From contig OZ023274.1 in NCBI GenBank assembly GCA_964007475.1, forward strand, positions 30,187,250-30,251,249: a DNA stretch of 64,000 nt. The letters are read 5' to 3'. Shown here piece after piece: positions 11,474 through 22,582 of the stretch. Below the pieces are notes generated by a model. That model saw only the letters and a list, made by a program, of their open reading frames with translations. It ran no database searches and was not told the origin of the DNA. A program made the position numbers and the translations under genes. Origin of the DNA: Hybos culiciformis (Eukaryota > Arthropoda > Insecta > Diptera > Hybotidae). Position 1 is the stretch's first letter; each line of letters opens with the position of its first letter.

Positions 11474-13156
11474 AGCCCTTATTATGGAAGACGCTGTCGT
11501 CTTCGCCAAAGTCGTCTTTTAGAGTCGCCGACGACTATTTTTCGTATTACGGAAGGCGCCCAATTTTCAGGCGACTGTAATTTACAAGGCACCTTCAACT
11601 TGATACGATAACACTTGGGAGCGGGCCTCTTTGCAAATTCCATATTGCAAAAGTCTATTTGGCCGAAAGCCACTTATCAAATTTGTATGTTTCGCAAATC
11701 TCCATTTCGCAAAAAAAACTCTTTAACAAAATTCCATTTGGCCTAATGCGACACTTCGCAAAAAGATATTTCTCAAAATACCAATTCACAACATTATATT
11801 AATTGAGACACTTCGCAAAAGTATAGTTTAACAAATTTTTTTATATTGCACAAATATGATGAATAGAATATTAAAGGTTTTTTTTAACTGTAAAAAAAAA
11901 GCATGTAGGATTTTCTAGGCTCATGGATCAAATCCGAAAAGAAATATTGTATGTAACTGCTAAAATAAAAAAATTTGAAATGGGTGGGCCACCAGCAGTA
12001 AAAAAAAAAAATATTACTTAAAAGATAAAAAAATTGAAAATTTTTTGAAAAGAAAAGACGATTATAGGGAACTCAAACTATTATTTTTGATTGCCGATAA
12101 TTTAAAATTAAAATAACTTTTTTAAATAAAAATATTAATTTTCTAATATGTACATACTGGTTATGTACGTATTGAATATTAAAAAAAATATATATTAAGT
12201 ATCCATAATTCACCCAACTAGGACTTAGGAATTAAAAGAAATTCCTACAAGTATTAATTTTTTAATATTATTTCTTATATTTACAAACTGGATTTGTATT
12301 AACTATATTAAAAAAAAAGATATTAAAAATTCAATAAAATTTCTTAAAATTAAAATGCATATAATTGGAATTGTTTAATTTAATAATATGCATTTATGAT
12401 AATGCAACATATTTTAGTGCATGCTAAATATACATTTCGCAACTACCCTTTTTGGCAAAAAGGGTAGTTGCGAAATGTATATTTTGCCAAAAGTAGTAGT
12501 TGCGAAATGTCCTTATGCTAACTGGAAAGTTGTTAACTGTCTCATTAGGCTAAAGCGAACGTTTGTTAACTATCAGTTTTGCGAAATGGTTCTTTTGCGA
12601 AGTGTCTTTTTTGACAAATGGAATTAGGCAAAATGTCTTTTTGCGAAATGTCTTTCGGCGATTCGGGTAACACCCATAACACTTGATTTATTTTCTGAAT
12701 AACAGAAACACCAAAATAAAAATCAAAAGAAAACGTAAAAATTTCAAAAAATTTTGAAGTTAAAATTCAAAAAACGTAAAAATTTCAAAAATTTTTGAAG
12801 ATAAAATTCAAAAAAAAATTGATTTTGATAAATAAAAAACTTATATTTACCTCAGTTTTTAGAATTCTTGCGTTAAATAAAAAATTTTCAAACTTTTTCA
12901 AAATATATTTTTGAAAAAAATTTTTTTTTTCAAATTTGAATCATCAAAATAATATACTAGTCGTCTAGTTGAAAGCAGGTGACAGTAAATTTATTAAAAA
13001 GGCGACTTCAATAATATGTATTTTCAATTGATTGTCGTCTAGTGTCGCCCAGGCGACTAGACGACAAGTCGCCTGAAGGCGACAGCGACTTCCATTATAC
13101 CAAATTGTCGCTTTTGGCGACTGGCGACGACGACAGCGCCTTCCATGATAAGGGCT
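11474..13156. mobile_element. Inverted-repeat element with GTCGTC/GGCGACT word arms and ACT duplication, inserted in LINE-B
   Basis: The left end starts AGCCCTTATTATGGAAGACG and continues CTGTCGTC. The minus strand of the right end starts AGCCCTTATCATGGAAGGCG and continues CTGTCGTC. ACT flanks both ends (11471-11473, 13157-13159). Removing the element rejoins the LINE-B RT frame around AVV..HTASVLA. The arms are rich in the words GTCGTC, GGCGACT and GTCGCC (11490-11580 and 12958-13140). The interior is occupied by another element (11618-12675). Confidence 0.85.
11618..12675. mobile_element. Foldback-type element with TTTCGCAA word arms and 10-bp duplication
   Basis: A perfect 10-bp direct repeat, ATAACACTTG, flanks it (11608-11617 and 12676-12685). 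Its arms are made of degenerate words such as CATTTCGCAAAA and CCATTTGGC on the left (11630-11850), with the reverse forms TTTTGCGAAATG and GCCAAAAGT on the right (12425-12660). The middle is AT-rich. The very ends are only weakly inverted (GGAGCGGGC against GGGTGTTACCC). A 9-11 bp duplication is typical of the Mutator/Foldback group. No ORF is credible; the 68-codon frame at 12421 is arm sequence. Confidence 0.8.
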
Positions 13157-13420
13157 ACTGCCTCTGTTCTAGCTAACCTCTGCGCAACCTTTTCTATCTT
13201 TCATATTCACTTGGCATTTACCCCACCAAGTGGAAAGTTGTGCATATTCAGCCTATTCCAAAAAAGGCGATAAATGCGATCCCTCTAACTACAGGCCCAT
13301 TGCGCTTACTTCTATTCTTTCCAAAGTAATGGAATCCCTTATTAACAATAAAGTCAAAAAATACCTTGAATGTAACAAATTACTAAGTGACCGACGAATA
13401 GATCGACTGGTGACCTGATG
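13157..13420 (+). pseudogene. LINE-B ORF2, RT fingers/palm N-terminal part
   Basis: After the nested element the RT resumes: KKGDKCDPSNYRPIALTSIL and SKVMESLINNKVKKYL are the standard motif between fingers and palm. A short frameshifted stretch (13159-13228) precedes it, and a stop at 13418 breaks it. Confidence 0.8.
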
Positions 13421-13484
13421 ACATATCTATCCCACAAGCTCAACGCCAGTCTTCACAATTCCGGTGAGGCTTGGTTGTTGCTTT

Positions 13485-14607
13485 GGATATAGCTAAGGCT
13501 TTTGATCGAGTTTAGCACCCGGCTTTGATTTCTAAAGTTAAATCAATGGGTCTAGGATCAGCCTTTGTCAATTGGATCAGCAACTTTTTGTCTGGCCGTT
13601 CTATTCGTGCTGTTGTGGATGGGTACCAGTCACACATTTTTAACATCAACTCCGGTGTACCCCAAGGGTGTGTTCTCTCCCCAACCCTCTTTTTAATTTT
13701 CATTAATGACCTTCTGCAATCAACACTCAATCCCATCCACAGCTTCGCCGATGACAGTAACTTGGTGGCATGCTACGATTTTATTAATAGGAAATCAGCA
13801 TCTTCAAATGCTGTTATTACGAAACGAAATTTTCTACAAAGTAGCATACATCACGACCTATCTAAAATTTCACAATGGGGTCTTCTCAACAGAGTTGAGT
13901 TTAACGCTTCTAAAACGCAATGCTGCCTTATTTCTAGAAAACTGTCAAATTTCGAACCCCAACTTTCTTTTCAAGGCGAGAGTATTGGAAAATCTGGAAA
14001 CCTTGACATTTTAGGGTTGAAAATAACCAGCGATCTGAGCTGGAAAATTCATATTTTCGAAACGGCTAAAAATGCGGCTAAATGTCTAGGTTTTCTAAAA
14101 AGATGTAAACAATACTTTTCCCCCTCTGATCTCTTAAACATTTACAAATCCTACATACGACCGAAATTAGAATATAATTCACATATATGGGCTGGTGCTC
14201 CTAAAACCCATCTTGAGTACCTAGACAAAGTGCAGAGAAGGGCTATTAGATTGAGCAACGATCACCAAACCACCAGCTCTTTAACATCACTCAATCACCG
14301 TCGCAATGTAGATTCACTTTCTATTTTTTATAAATACCTTTTTGGAACGGATACGTGTTCCCTGGAAGAAAAAGCCCTACTTCCTCCACTTCAAGTATTT
14401 TCACGCCAAACACGTACTGCTTCAACGTCACACCCATATTTCGTCAAAATTCCCAAATGTGATAGAACGAGCTTTGGAGATTCGTTTTTAATTCGCACCT
14501 CGAGAATGTGGAATACTCTCCCTTCAAAATTGTTCCCTGCAGCTGGGGGACGTTTTATTTATGACTTGCGCCGCTTTAAGAAACCTACTGACTGTCCCAC
14601 TTTTTAA
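13485..14607 (+). pseudogene. LINE-B ORF2, RT palm to C-terminus (catalytic motifs kept)
   Basis: A 360-codon frame from 13525 carries MGLGSAFVNWISNFLSGRSI, NSGVPQGCVLSPTLFLIFIN (motif B) and SFADDSNLV (motif C with both aspartates). It then carries LKITSDLSWKIHI, YIRPKLEYNSHIWAGAP, and the C-terminal SRMWNTLPSKLFP and GGRFIYDLRRFKK. Motif A (DIAKAFDRV) lies just before it at about 13490-13512 with an in-frame stop. The core is far better preserved than LINE-A, suggesting a younger insertion. Confidence 0.85.
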
Positions 14608-14805
14608 TCCCGTCTAAATTTCCTATCCCATTATCAAATCCATACTATTTTAAGTATAAAATGTATCCCACCTAGTGATTTGGTAACTTTAATAAAAAAA
14701 AAATAAAAAAATAAAAATAATTCAAATTTGATAGTCAGTTCCGTTGTATTAAAATCTTCGAAATTTGATAATAAATCGGTCTCAATAACTTTAAGTTTTT
14801 TCTAT

Positions 14806-15069
14806 CTATTTTCTTAGTTTTAATAATTTTTTTACTTGCTTTTCATTTCCCAAAATGGAATAAAATCCTCCGTGACCTACAAATTCTTCTGGACACTTTC
14901 CTTTTAATATATATATGAAATGGTGGTGTAAGGTACATGCAATTTTTACAGGCTTATATTTGGACAAACCGTTTTTTACTGCCTCTATTGCTTTCTCTAA
15001 CGATAATTTATCGTATTGACACCGTTTAATTTTTTCTTTTGATGGATTTTTTCGTCGCATCAACGCCAT
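14806..15069 (-). CDS. psq/HTH N-terminal fragment of a pogo-like transposase
   Basis: An 87-codon minus frame begins MALMRRKNPSKEKIK and carries YDKLSLEKAIEAVKNG, then a degenerate helix region and LKGKCPEEF. A (Y/W)xxxxLxxAIxAVKxG helix followed by a second helix and (R)LKGxxP is the psq-type helix-turn-helix found at the N-terminus of pogo/CENPB-like transposases, where it binds the terminal repeats. It sits inside a TA-flanked element, which supports this. The DDE catalytic domain is absent, so this is a remnant or a truncated DNA-binding protein. Confidence 0.6.
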   Translation of the reverse strand: MALMRRKNPSKEKIKRCQYDKLSLEKAIEAVKNGLSKYKPVKIACTLHHHFIYILKGKCPEEFVGHGGFYSILGNEKQVKKLLKLRK

Positions 15070-15552
15070 TTTCCCAGAAAAAACATTTAAAAAAATTAAA
15101 AACTTTCACTAACAATTAGTGGTAATTTAAGGAAAAAATGGTTTCCACTTATTGTTAGAATCAGTAATACGAGTGAGAACAAAGTTTTCTCTAATTAACA
15201 GATATACCATCAAATTGGATATATCCACTTACGTTGTAAATGCTTAAAACTCAAAATTCGAATAAATAGTAAGATTTTATTTGCTAATTAGAAAATGTTG
15301 TTGCCTTGTTAAAATTGTTAACGAAAATGAAAATTGCAAAACTCATTTTTAAATTTTTTTTTCTCCTTACAAAATTATTATTGGTGATTCACTATCACTA
15401 TATGTACATTAAAAATTAACTGCCGATTAGGTACTTACTTTTCATAGCCCAAACCAAACGTTAAAGTTTGTGAATAGAATTTCTTAAAAAAAATTTTTTT
15501 TTAAAAACTAACAATAAGTGGTGCACTAACAATAAGTGGTACATCGACCCTA

Positions 15553-16204
15553 AGTCATAAAATAAAAAAAACATTTTAAAAAATAAATAAAACATTTTAA
15601 AGGTGCATACCATTTTCAGATTGAGGGTCGTGGTATTTTGTGCTAGTTTACTTTTATCCGTGTCGCGTTCACCGAAAACAGAATTCACCGAAATCACAAT
15701 TCACCGAAAATACAATTCACCGAAAACACAATTCACCGAATAAATCACTTTTATCAGAGCATTATAGCAACAAATTTTTTGTAGGGAATTTCAATAAACG
15801 TCAAAAAATTTAACACATTAAAATTCGACATTAAAGCTACACGTCAGCCAAGTTTATAAAATATACTAACAATATACATTCAAATAATAATGACTGAGAA
15901 ACAAAACCATTATGTAATCAAAGTTTAACGATTATTAAGTTATGAAACTGGGAAACCATAGTATGTTATATTATATGCTATGAATTTTCTTGATGGGGAC
16001 ACAATAAATTAATGTAAGTAGAAAAATTTTTTAAATCCGATTTATAATTAAAGACTTGGTCGTGGTTTAGTGCAGACTTGGTCGTGGTTTAGATTAATTT
16101 CACAGATCTTTAATTTTTGTTTATTGTTACTTTGTTCTAAAATTTTGACATTATTAAAATTGAATGTCTGTAGGTTTGATGCTAGATTTTTGATGTTTGT
16201 TTCA
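15553..16204. other. AT-rich spacer with an AATTCACCGAAAACAC word array
   Basis: At 15668-15742 the word ATTCACCGAAAA(C/T)AC is repeated about five times. It is the same style of array, with a related word, as the arms of the foldback at 47393-47728. A 23-bp direct duplication (AGACTTGGTCGTGGTTTAG) occurs at about 16050-16092. Nothing else is recognised. Confidence 0.5.
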
Positions 16205-17390
16205 GATATTAAGCTTTAATGGTGTGTTATTCTATTTTTAAATTTTTGATTGGTTTATCCAATATAATATTATCACAATTATGGCAAAGAATTTTGTATT
16301 CTAAACCAGAGTTTTCACTATTAGGGACTTTATGTTTTAGTTTTTTGAAAAAGACATCATTTAATTCATTTAATGGTTTGGAAGTAATATTAACATCTGG
16401 AATAAAATAATCTAGTTGTCTAGTAAGTGTAATAATGTTTATCAATACTATTTATTATTGGGGATATGGGGTATAGGAGTAAAATAGAAAGTTGAGTTAA
16501 TGATTTGCTTGATTATTTTTATTGGGAAACTGTTTTTTAATAAAATTGATTTTATTTAATGATGTTTTCTTTTTGAAATTTTTCATGGCTGTAACTATAA
16601 ATTGTTTGCGCAAATGTGTTGGCAGTATTAAGTATCATATGCCTAGGATGTGCTGAATAATAATTAATGATACGTTGGGACGATATGGGCTTAGTATACC
16701 AATTAGTTATTAATGTAATATTATTTCTAATAGTAAGTTCTAGGTAGTTGATTTGTTCATTTTCCTCTACCTCTTTAGTAAATTTAATATCTTAGTCAAA
16801 TGAATTTAAGATGTTGAGAATGTTTTCTATTACGTCCTTATTACATAATAAAAGATGGAAATCGACATAGACTTTCCATAAGTGAGGTAAAGGTAAATGT
16901 TTATTTTTCAGTTTAGATAATGTCCATTCTATAATGTGGTTTGTGGTTATTTGTACTAAGATACTACCTAAACTATTACCCACAGATATACCTAAAAGTT
17001 GTTTGTAATATTGGTTCTGGAATTTGAAGTATAGTTATAATCTTCTAAACATAAGCGTAGTAATGAAATGAAGTCATTTTTAGGAATATTAGTATGTTGT
17101 TCTATTATATTAAATTCTTGCTCTATAATATCAATAATTATTGGTAAAGAGATGGACCCGAAGCAATTAATCATATCCAAAGACACTAAGTTTTGGTTTC
17201 TAAGAAAACGTTCATTTTTTTATAATGGGAAATAGTTGTTGAGTATTTTTAAAGGTAAAATTTGAGTCAGAAATAGATTTAGTTAGAATGTAGGTAAGTT
17301 CTTTTGCTAAATTGTAAGATTCAGATTGGATAGTTGTAACTATTAAACGTATTGGGTACCATGGTTTGTGAATTTTATAAAAAAAAAATG
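16205..17390 (-). pseudogene. Penelope-like element fragment: reverse transcriptase and start of GIY-YIG endonuclease
   Basis: Minus-strand pieces follow Penelope order: HKPWYPIRLIV and SYNLAKELTYILTKS (about 17220-17390), then SLDMINCFGSI, a motif A-like segment (16992-17186). GNSLGSILVQITTNHI and LWKVYVDFHLL (16792-16983) are motifs B and C; the usual YVDD is YVDF here. A C-terminal piece with VPNSENSGLEYKILCHNC (16227-16445) resembles the YKIPCxxC start of the GIY-YIG endonuclease. Penelope-like elements are retroelements related to telomerase. Several frameshifts and the loss of a catalytic Asp show this copy is dead. Confidence 0.8.
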
Positions 17391-17947
17391 TTTTTAGTAA
17401 TATAGTAATGAATCTTTATTTCTTCATCAACACTTAAGAATAAATATACAATATAAACAACAAAATTTTTAAAATAACTATTAAAAGGATATGCAATAAT
17501 AAAATAAAATAAATAAATAAATAATATCCTTATTTTTCTGTTAACATTTAAAAACAAAAATTAAAATTACTAAATAACAAGTTTTCTTCAAAGCGTAAAA
17601 TCAAACAAAATTAAAGTTAAAGTAAAATGATGAAAAAATAGTTAGGAGCATTCTGAATTAACAAAATAATTGTATCGAATGCACCAGCTTTTTTATTATA
17701 AAAAATTTAATATAAATGAGCTACTATTGTGGGGTAAGCAATGAGGCAAATACAGAAACAAAATAAAAAAAAGAAAATAAATAAAAAAAGATATAAAAAA
17801 AGTCAAGCAATCAAACATTACATAATAAATTAATTCAAAACATGAAACAAAATGAAACTCGAAGCCACAAAAATAAATAAATCAATAAAAATATGAATGT
17901 ATGTATGTATATAAAATAATATATCAGGAATCGAAAGTATCTTCCTA
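17391..17947. other. AT-rich spacer, probably LINE 3' UTR
   Basis: No ORF. The (AAAT)n and (ATGT)n short runs at 17505-17525 and 17893-17910 are simple repeats. It directly follows, on the minus strand, the LINE-D C-terminus and may be its 3' UTR. Confidence 0.4.
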
Positions 17948-18240
17948 TCACACCAAAACATTCAAAAAAATTCCAGCTTCTTCATGATCCGTATTAAAAA
18001 ACCAAGACTTAATCATACGATTGAAAGCTACTAAATTGCTGATACACTTAAAATAATATGGAAGCTTATTATATAAACGAGGAGCAACAACATCATAATA
18101 ATTCCGGTAGTGTGAAGTACGGAAGGTCGGTACAGAGACAAAACCTCTAGAACCATTACGCAAGGCATAAATTGAATAGTTTGGAACAAAAACAACGGCT
18201 CTATTTACAAAGAAATGAGATAGGCACTTTATAAAATACT
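17948..18240 (-). pseudogene. LINE-D fragment, ORF2 C-terminus
   Basis: The minus frame reads FVNRAVVFVPNYSIYALRNG, FRTSHYRNYYDVVAPRLYNK, LPYYFKCISNLVAF and ends FLNVLV-stop at 17948. The YNxLP...F+...I/W pattern is the usual end of CR1/Jockey-type ORF2 proteins. It stays open to about 18240, where the tail of another LINE begins, so LINE-C probably inserted into this older LINE. Confidence 0.65.
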
Positions 18241-18332
18241 AATGTCAAATTCAAATTCAAATTCATTTATTTTCAAGCTGATATTATACAATTACATTAT
18301 AACTACTTATATTTAGAGATTTAGTATCCTAT

Positions 18333-18584
18333 TATAATGGTAGATATTATTTATTTTATAAATAATTTATACCATTATTTTATTTTTATTTTTTTAAATT
18401 GAATAATAATTATAATAAAAAAATATTTTAATTTTTAAATTTATTGAGTCTCTTTACTAAGAAAGTATATTTATATCTGAACTAAAATTAATATATATAT
18501 ATTCTAACAATTATTAAAATGTAAACATGATTAAAACTTAAAATTAATAAAATTAACTGTAAAATAAATAAATGAACCACTACA
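18333..18584 (-). repeat. 3' LTR of the CsRn1-like gypsy
   Basis: 252 bp. On the minus strand it starts TGTAGTGGTTCATTT and ends CTACCATTATA. It differs from the 5' LTR mainly by short indels in T/A runs, indicating a fairly old insertion. The left flank is CTAT. Confidence 0.9.
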
Positions 18585-18600
18585 ATACCCCCATACCAGA
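18585..18600 (-). other. Polypurine tract of the CsRn1-like gypsy
   Basis: The minus strand reads TCTGGTATGGGGGTAT immediately before the LTR start TGTAGTGG. The GGGGG core is where plus-strand synthesis would be primed. Confidence 0.6.
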
Positions 18601-18607
18601 TAAAGAA

Positions 18608-19560
18608 TTATAAAGAAAACGAAACTTTAGGTATTGTAGATGGAAGTGAATGTTGTGGTGAAGGAGAAAAGTGTGCAGGTTTTAAATGATCTATTGATAT
18701 ATGTTTAATTTTACCATTAAAATTAATTTTGAAAAATTTATCGAAACGTTGAAGGACTTCAAAAGGACCTTCATAAGGTGGATCTAAAAATTTTTTGTTA
18801 TGTGATTTGATAAACACAAATTTGCTTGAAAGTAAATCATTCGGAATATATAATTTATTATAAGATTTATTCTTAGTTGGAACTGGACGAATATGTCTAA
18901 AATTTGAACGTAATTGAGAAACTAATTGTGAATGATCTAAAGTTTGAGAATTATTTGAAACGAAAAATTCACTAGGAACACGAATATTTTCACCGTAAAC
19001 TAATTCAGCAGGTGAATATTTAAGATCTTCTTTAACTGCGGTTCTAAAACCAAGAAGAATAATATAAATTTCATCATGCCAGTTAATAGTGTTGCAACGA
19101 GCTTTCAAAGATGATTTAAGTTGGCGATGAAAACGTTCTACTAAATTGATTGTGGATGATAAGAAGTTGTTCTAATTTTATGAGTACCTAATAATTTGGA
19201 CAATTCTGCAAATAATTTTGATTCAAATTGACTACCTTGGTCGGTTGTTAAAGATAATGGAACGCCAAAACGAGAAATATATTGATTAAAAAAAGTATGA
19301 GCAATAGTAGTAGAAGTCATATCAGAAATAGGATAAGCTTCAGGCCAACGGGTAAAACGATCAAAAATGGTTTAAATGTATGAACATCCTTTAGATGGAG
19401 GTAGAGGACCAACAATATCCATATGAATATTTTGAAATCTACCTGAAGGAAGCGGAAAAGTACCAGAAAGGGGTTTAGTATGACGATACATTTTAGCTTT
19501 TTGACAGTTTAAACAATTTTTAGACCACTGATTGATATTGAGATTCATAAATGGCCAAAA
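18608..19560 (-). pseudogene. Integrase of the CsRn1-like gypsy (frameshifts and stop)
   Basis: After a frameshift near 19610, the minus strand carries a C..C pair of the zinc-binding domain (NCLNCQKAK), HMDIVGPLPP (first catalytic Asp) and LTTDQGSQFES (second Asp). TSYHPQ and, after another small shift near 19150, VERFHRQLKSS (catalytic Glu) follow. The final 166-codon frame (19108-18608) holds the C-terminal domain with the GPY/F-type motif PPYEGPFEVLQRF and HISIDHLKPAH. An in-frame TAA at about 19372-19374 follows the first catalytic region. The full DDE set is visible but not in one frame. Confidence 0.85.
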
Positions 19561-21637
19561 ATATTTAGTTGAAATAATTTTTCGTGTAGCACGAATACTG
19601 GGATGAGTAAAAAATCAAAAATGATTTTACGGAATGAAAATGGAATATACGGTCGAAGTCTGTTTGTGGAAATTTCACACCAAAGTTTGGTTTTTGAATT
19701 TGATAAAGTAAGTTGTTGAAGAATAAATTTTGAATTATTTTTAGGAGAAGTTAAAAGTTGTTGAAGTTCGGGATCAGAATTTTGTTGTGGAGCAATAGTA
19801 ATAAGATCAAATTTAGAAGTGATTTCAGATGTGTTTATGGAATCTTCAATTCGAGAAAGAGTATCAGCAATGATGTTGTCTTTACCTTTAATGTGACGAA
19901 TGTCTGAGGTAAATTGAGCAATATAATCCAAATGACGTGCTTGGCGCGGACTGCGTTCAGCTTTGGATGATAAAGCGAAAATAAGAGGTTTATGATCTGT
20001 AAAAACTGTAAATTCGTTGCCTTCTAAGAATGATCGAAAATGTTTGATAGATAAATAAATTGCTAAAAGTTCTCTGTCAAAAGCGGAAAATTTCTTTTCA
20101 GTATCAGAAAGTTTTTTTGAAAAGAAAGCAATAGGTAAACTATTATTATTATTAATTTGTTGAAGAACTGCTCCAACTGCTACATTAGAAGCATCAACAG
20201 TTAATGTAAATGGTTCATTTTCAATAGGAAAAATTAATAAAGAAGTTTCAGATAGTTTCTGTTTAAATTGATTGAAATTTACATTACAAAATTCAGGCCA
20301 AGAAAAAGGAATTTTTGAAGATTTCTTTTGATTAGTTAATTTTGTAGGGTGATCATAAATAGGTGCAAGTAAATGAACTAATGATGGTATGAATCTATGA
20401 TAATAATTCACCATTCCAACAAATTGTTGAATATGTTTAATTGAAGAAGGTGTAGGAAAATCTGAAATAATTTTGACACGATTAGATGAAGGAATGTAAC
20501 CATTAGAAGAAATTTTGTGACTGAGAAAATCGAGTTCTTTTACACCGAAAACACATTTTGAAGGTTGAATAGTCAATCCGTAATCAATTAGTCTTTGAAA
20601 TAATAATTCTAAATGTAATTTATGATCTTCATCAGATTTGCTAAAAATTAAAATATCATCTAAATAAACATAAAGGAAATCTAAACCATGAGTAACTTCA
20701 TTCATAAATCTTTGAAAAGATTGAGCAGCATTTCTTAAACCAAAAGGCATGCGCGGAAATTCAAAAAGGCCGAAAGGAGTAATAATAGCAGTTTTATGAA
20801 TGTCTTCTTCTGCAATTGGAATATTATGATAAGCTCTAACTAGGTCAATTTTTGAAAATATTGTACAACCATGTAAATTTAAAATAAAATTTTGAATGTG
20901 TTGAACAGGATAACGATCGGGAATTGTAACAAGATTTAGTTGGCGATAATCACCACAAGGTCTCCAGTTGTTATCATTCTTAGGAACCATATGAAGTGCT
21001 GATGAAACTGGAGAAGATGAAGGTCTACAAATTCCCATTTGTGACATGTGTTCGAATTCGGTTTTAGCAATTTTAAGTTTTTTAGCTTCTAATCTTCTCG
21101 GTTTGGTAAAAGGTAAATTACCTTTAGTTAAAATGTGATGTTTAACATTGTGTTTAGTGGGTTTATCGAATTGAGGAGTAGAAATTAATTCAGGAACTTT
21201 TTTAAGAATGTCAGAAAAAGAATTTGAATTTTTAATAGAATAAAGTTTGGGAGAAAGCGAATTATCAAATTTTGAAAAACAATTAACAGATAAAGCTGTT
21301 TGAGAATCTACTAATTTTTTGTTTTTTAAATCGAGGGATAAACCGAATTTAGATAAAAAATCAGCTCCAATGATTGGTTTTTTAACATCTGCTATAGTGA
21401 AAATAAAATTAAATGGACGACGAGGATTAAAATTAATTTTTAAAAGTTTTGTACCAAAAGTATTTATAATAGTTCCATTTGCTGCAGATAATTCGAAAGT
21501 AGGATTTTTTTTAAAAAGACCAAAAACAGTGTTAGGATTGACGGAAATATCTGCCCCAGTATCAATTAAAAAATTAAGATTATTTTCTTTATCATATAAA
21601 AATAAACGATGTGATTTAACTGATAATGGGGATTTAC
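19545..21637 (-). pseudogene. Protease, reverse transcriptase and RNase H of the CsRn1-like gypsy
   Basis: The minus frame is open from about 21637 with no need of a Met, as expected for pol expressed by frameshift from gag. In order: [12 protein letters not shown] (aspartic protease, about 21548-21580), [40 protein letters not shown] and [13 protein letters not shown] (RT catalytic YLDD). Then come [16 protein letters not shown] (RNase H), [18 protein letters not shown] and FTDHKPL. The frame breaks at about 19610, shifting integrase to another frame. The RT and RNase H catalytic residues are kept. Confidence 0.9.
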
Positions 21638-22582
21638 TTAGTTTTTTGAACTATCTAAATTTGTAGATTTATTGAATTTACAAGGTGATTTACAACGTGA
21701 AGCATTATTACCAAAATTGAAATGACACCAACAAAAATCTGTATGATTGTGATTATTGTTTTTATTAATATTACGAGAAGAAGATCTAGATCGAGAATCG
21801 CGATTATAAGATCTTGAACGAGAATCATGATTAGAAATTGTTAAATCTGATAAAATTTTTTTAAGTTCATTCAATTGTTTTTCTATATTAGTAATACGTA
21901 AATTTGTTTCATAATTTGAATTTTGAATAGCGGAAACTTGGGAAAATGTTAAAGAATTTTGTGAAGACAATAAAGAATTTGGAATGGAAGGAGATGTTGA
22001 AGAATTTAGTGATGAAATATTATTAAAATGAGAAACTTCCCAAATTTTGTCTGCTAAAATTAAAAGATTATCTATATTATCTATATTAGAACTGACTAAA
22101 GCAATATTTAATTTTTTCGGAAGTTTTCTCATCCATAGTGATTTTAATAAATTCGTTCCTACGGATGAAGTAGTTCCAGCTAAGAATTCCATGGAATGAT
22201 AAAATTCTGAAGGTTTACGATCTCCTATTTCCGAATTGGAAAGTAATTCTTCTAAACGTTTTTCTTCGCTTATAGCGTAACGTTTTAAAAGAATTTCTTT
22301 TATAGAATTGTATTTATTATTGTCAGGAGGATTTCGAAGAAAAGTTAAAATGGTTTGAATGACTTCTTGAGGTAAAACCGATATTACATGGTCGTATTTT
22401 GTATTGTCAACCGTAATTCGTTTAGAATTAAATTGAGCTTCAATTAAAATAAACCAGGCTTCTGGACTAGAAGTCCAAAATTGTGGTAGTTTAACTGTAG
22501 CAGCATCGATGGTAGAAGTATTTGAAACATTATTTGAAAGAATATGATCATTAACGGAGGAAGTAGAATTTGATGGATTCAT
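21638..22582 (-). CDS. Gag protein of the CsRn1-like gypsy
   Basis: The 314-codon frame starts [33 protein letters not shown] and [12 protein letters not shown] form the capsid N-terminal part, and an Arg/Ser-rich nucleic-acid binding stretch ([11 protein letters not shown]) follows. It ends with [21 protein letters not shown]. This C/H...C...C finger is the unusual CHCC type of CsRn1-clade gypsies rather than the CCHC knuckle. The first ATG after the leader is used. The frame is intact, unlike pol. Confidence 0.88.
   Translation of the reverse strand: MNPSNSTSSVNDHILSNNVSNTSTIDAATVKLPQFWTSSPEAWFILIEAQFNSKRITVDNTKYDHVISVLPQEVIQTILTFLRNPPDNNKYNSIKEILLKRYAISEEKRLEELLSNSEIGDRKPSEFYHSMEFLAGTTSSVGTNLLKSLWMRKLPKKLNIALVSSNIDNIDNLLILADKIWEVSHFNNISSLNSSTSPSIPNSLLSSQNSLTFSQVSAIQNSNYETNLRITNIEKQLNELKKILSDLTISNHDSRSRSYNRDSRSRSSSRNINKNNNHNHTDFCWCHFNFGNNASRCKSPCKFNKSTNLDSSKN

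Larger units (their letters stand above)
10820..14705 (+). mobile_element. LINE-B, 5'-truncated non-LTR retrotransposon nested in the pogo-like element
   Basis: A plus-strand ORF2 begins in the linker before RT, runs through RT and C-terminus, and ends with a 3' UTR and A-rich tail (14693-14720). The exact left edge is uncertain (about 10805-10850). The body is split by a 1683-bp inverted-repeat element at 11474-13156. A second, shorter copy of the family lies at 2395-2660. Confidence 0.8.
10309..15550 (-). mobile_element. pogo-like DNA transposon (TA-flanked), host of a four-level nest
   Basis: The left end is GGGTCGATGCACCACTTATT and the minus strand of the right end is GGGTCGATGTACCACTTATT; both continue GTTAGT. 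TA borders both ends (10307-10308, 15551-15552). The word CCACTTATTGTTAGT recurs in both arms (10317, about 10511, 10550, 15100, 15147, 15225, 15508, 15525), forming subterminal arrays. A minus-strand psq/HTH N-terminal transposase fragment lies in the right part (14806-15069), which agrees with the pogo branch of Tc1/mariner. About 3.9 kb of the interior is a LINE insertion, so the original element was about 1.4 kb or had already lost most of its transposase. Confidence 0.8.

Noticed and set aside
11482..11673. 63-codon minus frame
   Set aside because: It lies in the word-rich arm of the ACT-flanked element and crosses into the nested foldback boundary.
21319..21666. 115-codon plus-strand frame
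   Set aside because: It is antisense to the gypsy protease region, whose minus frame carries LIDTGAD.
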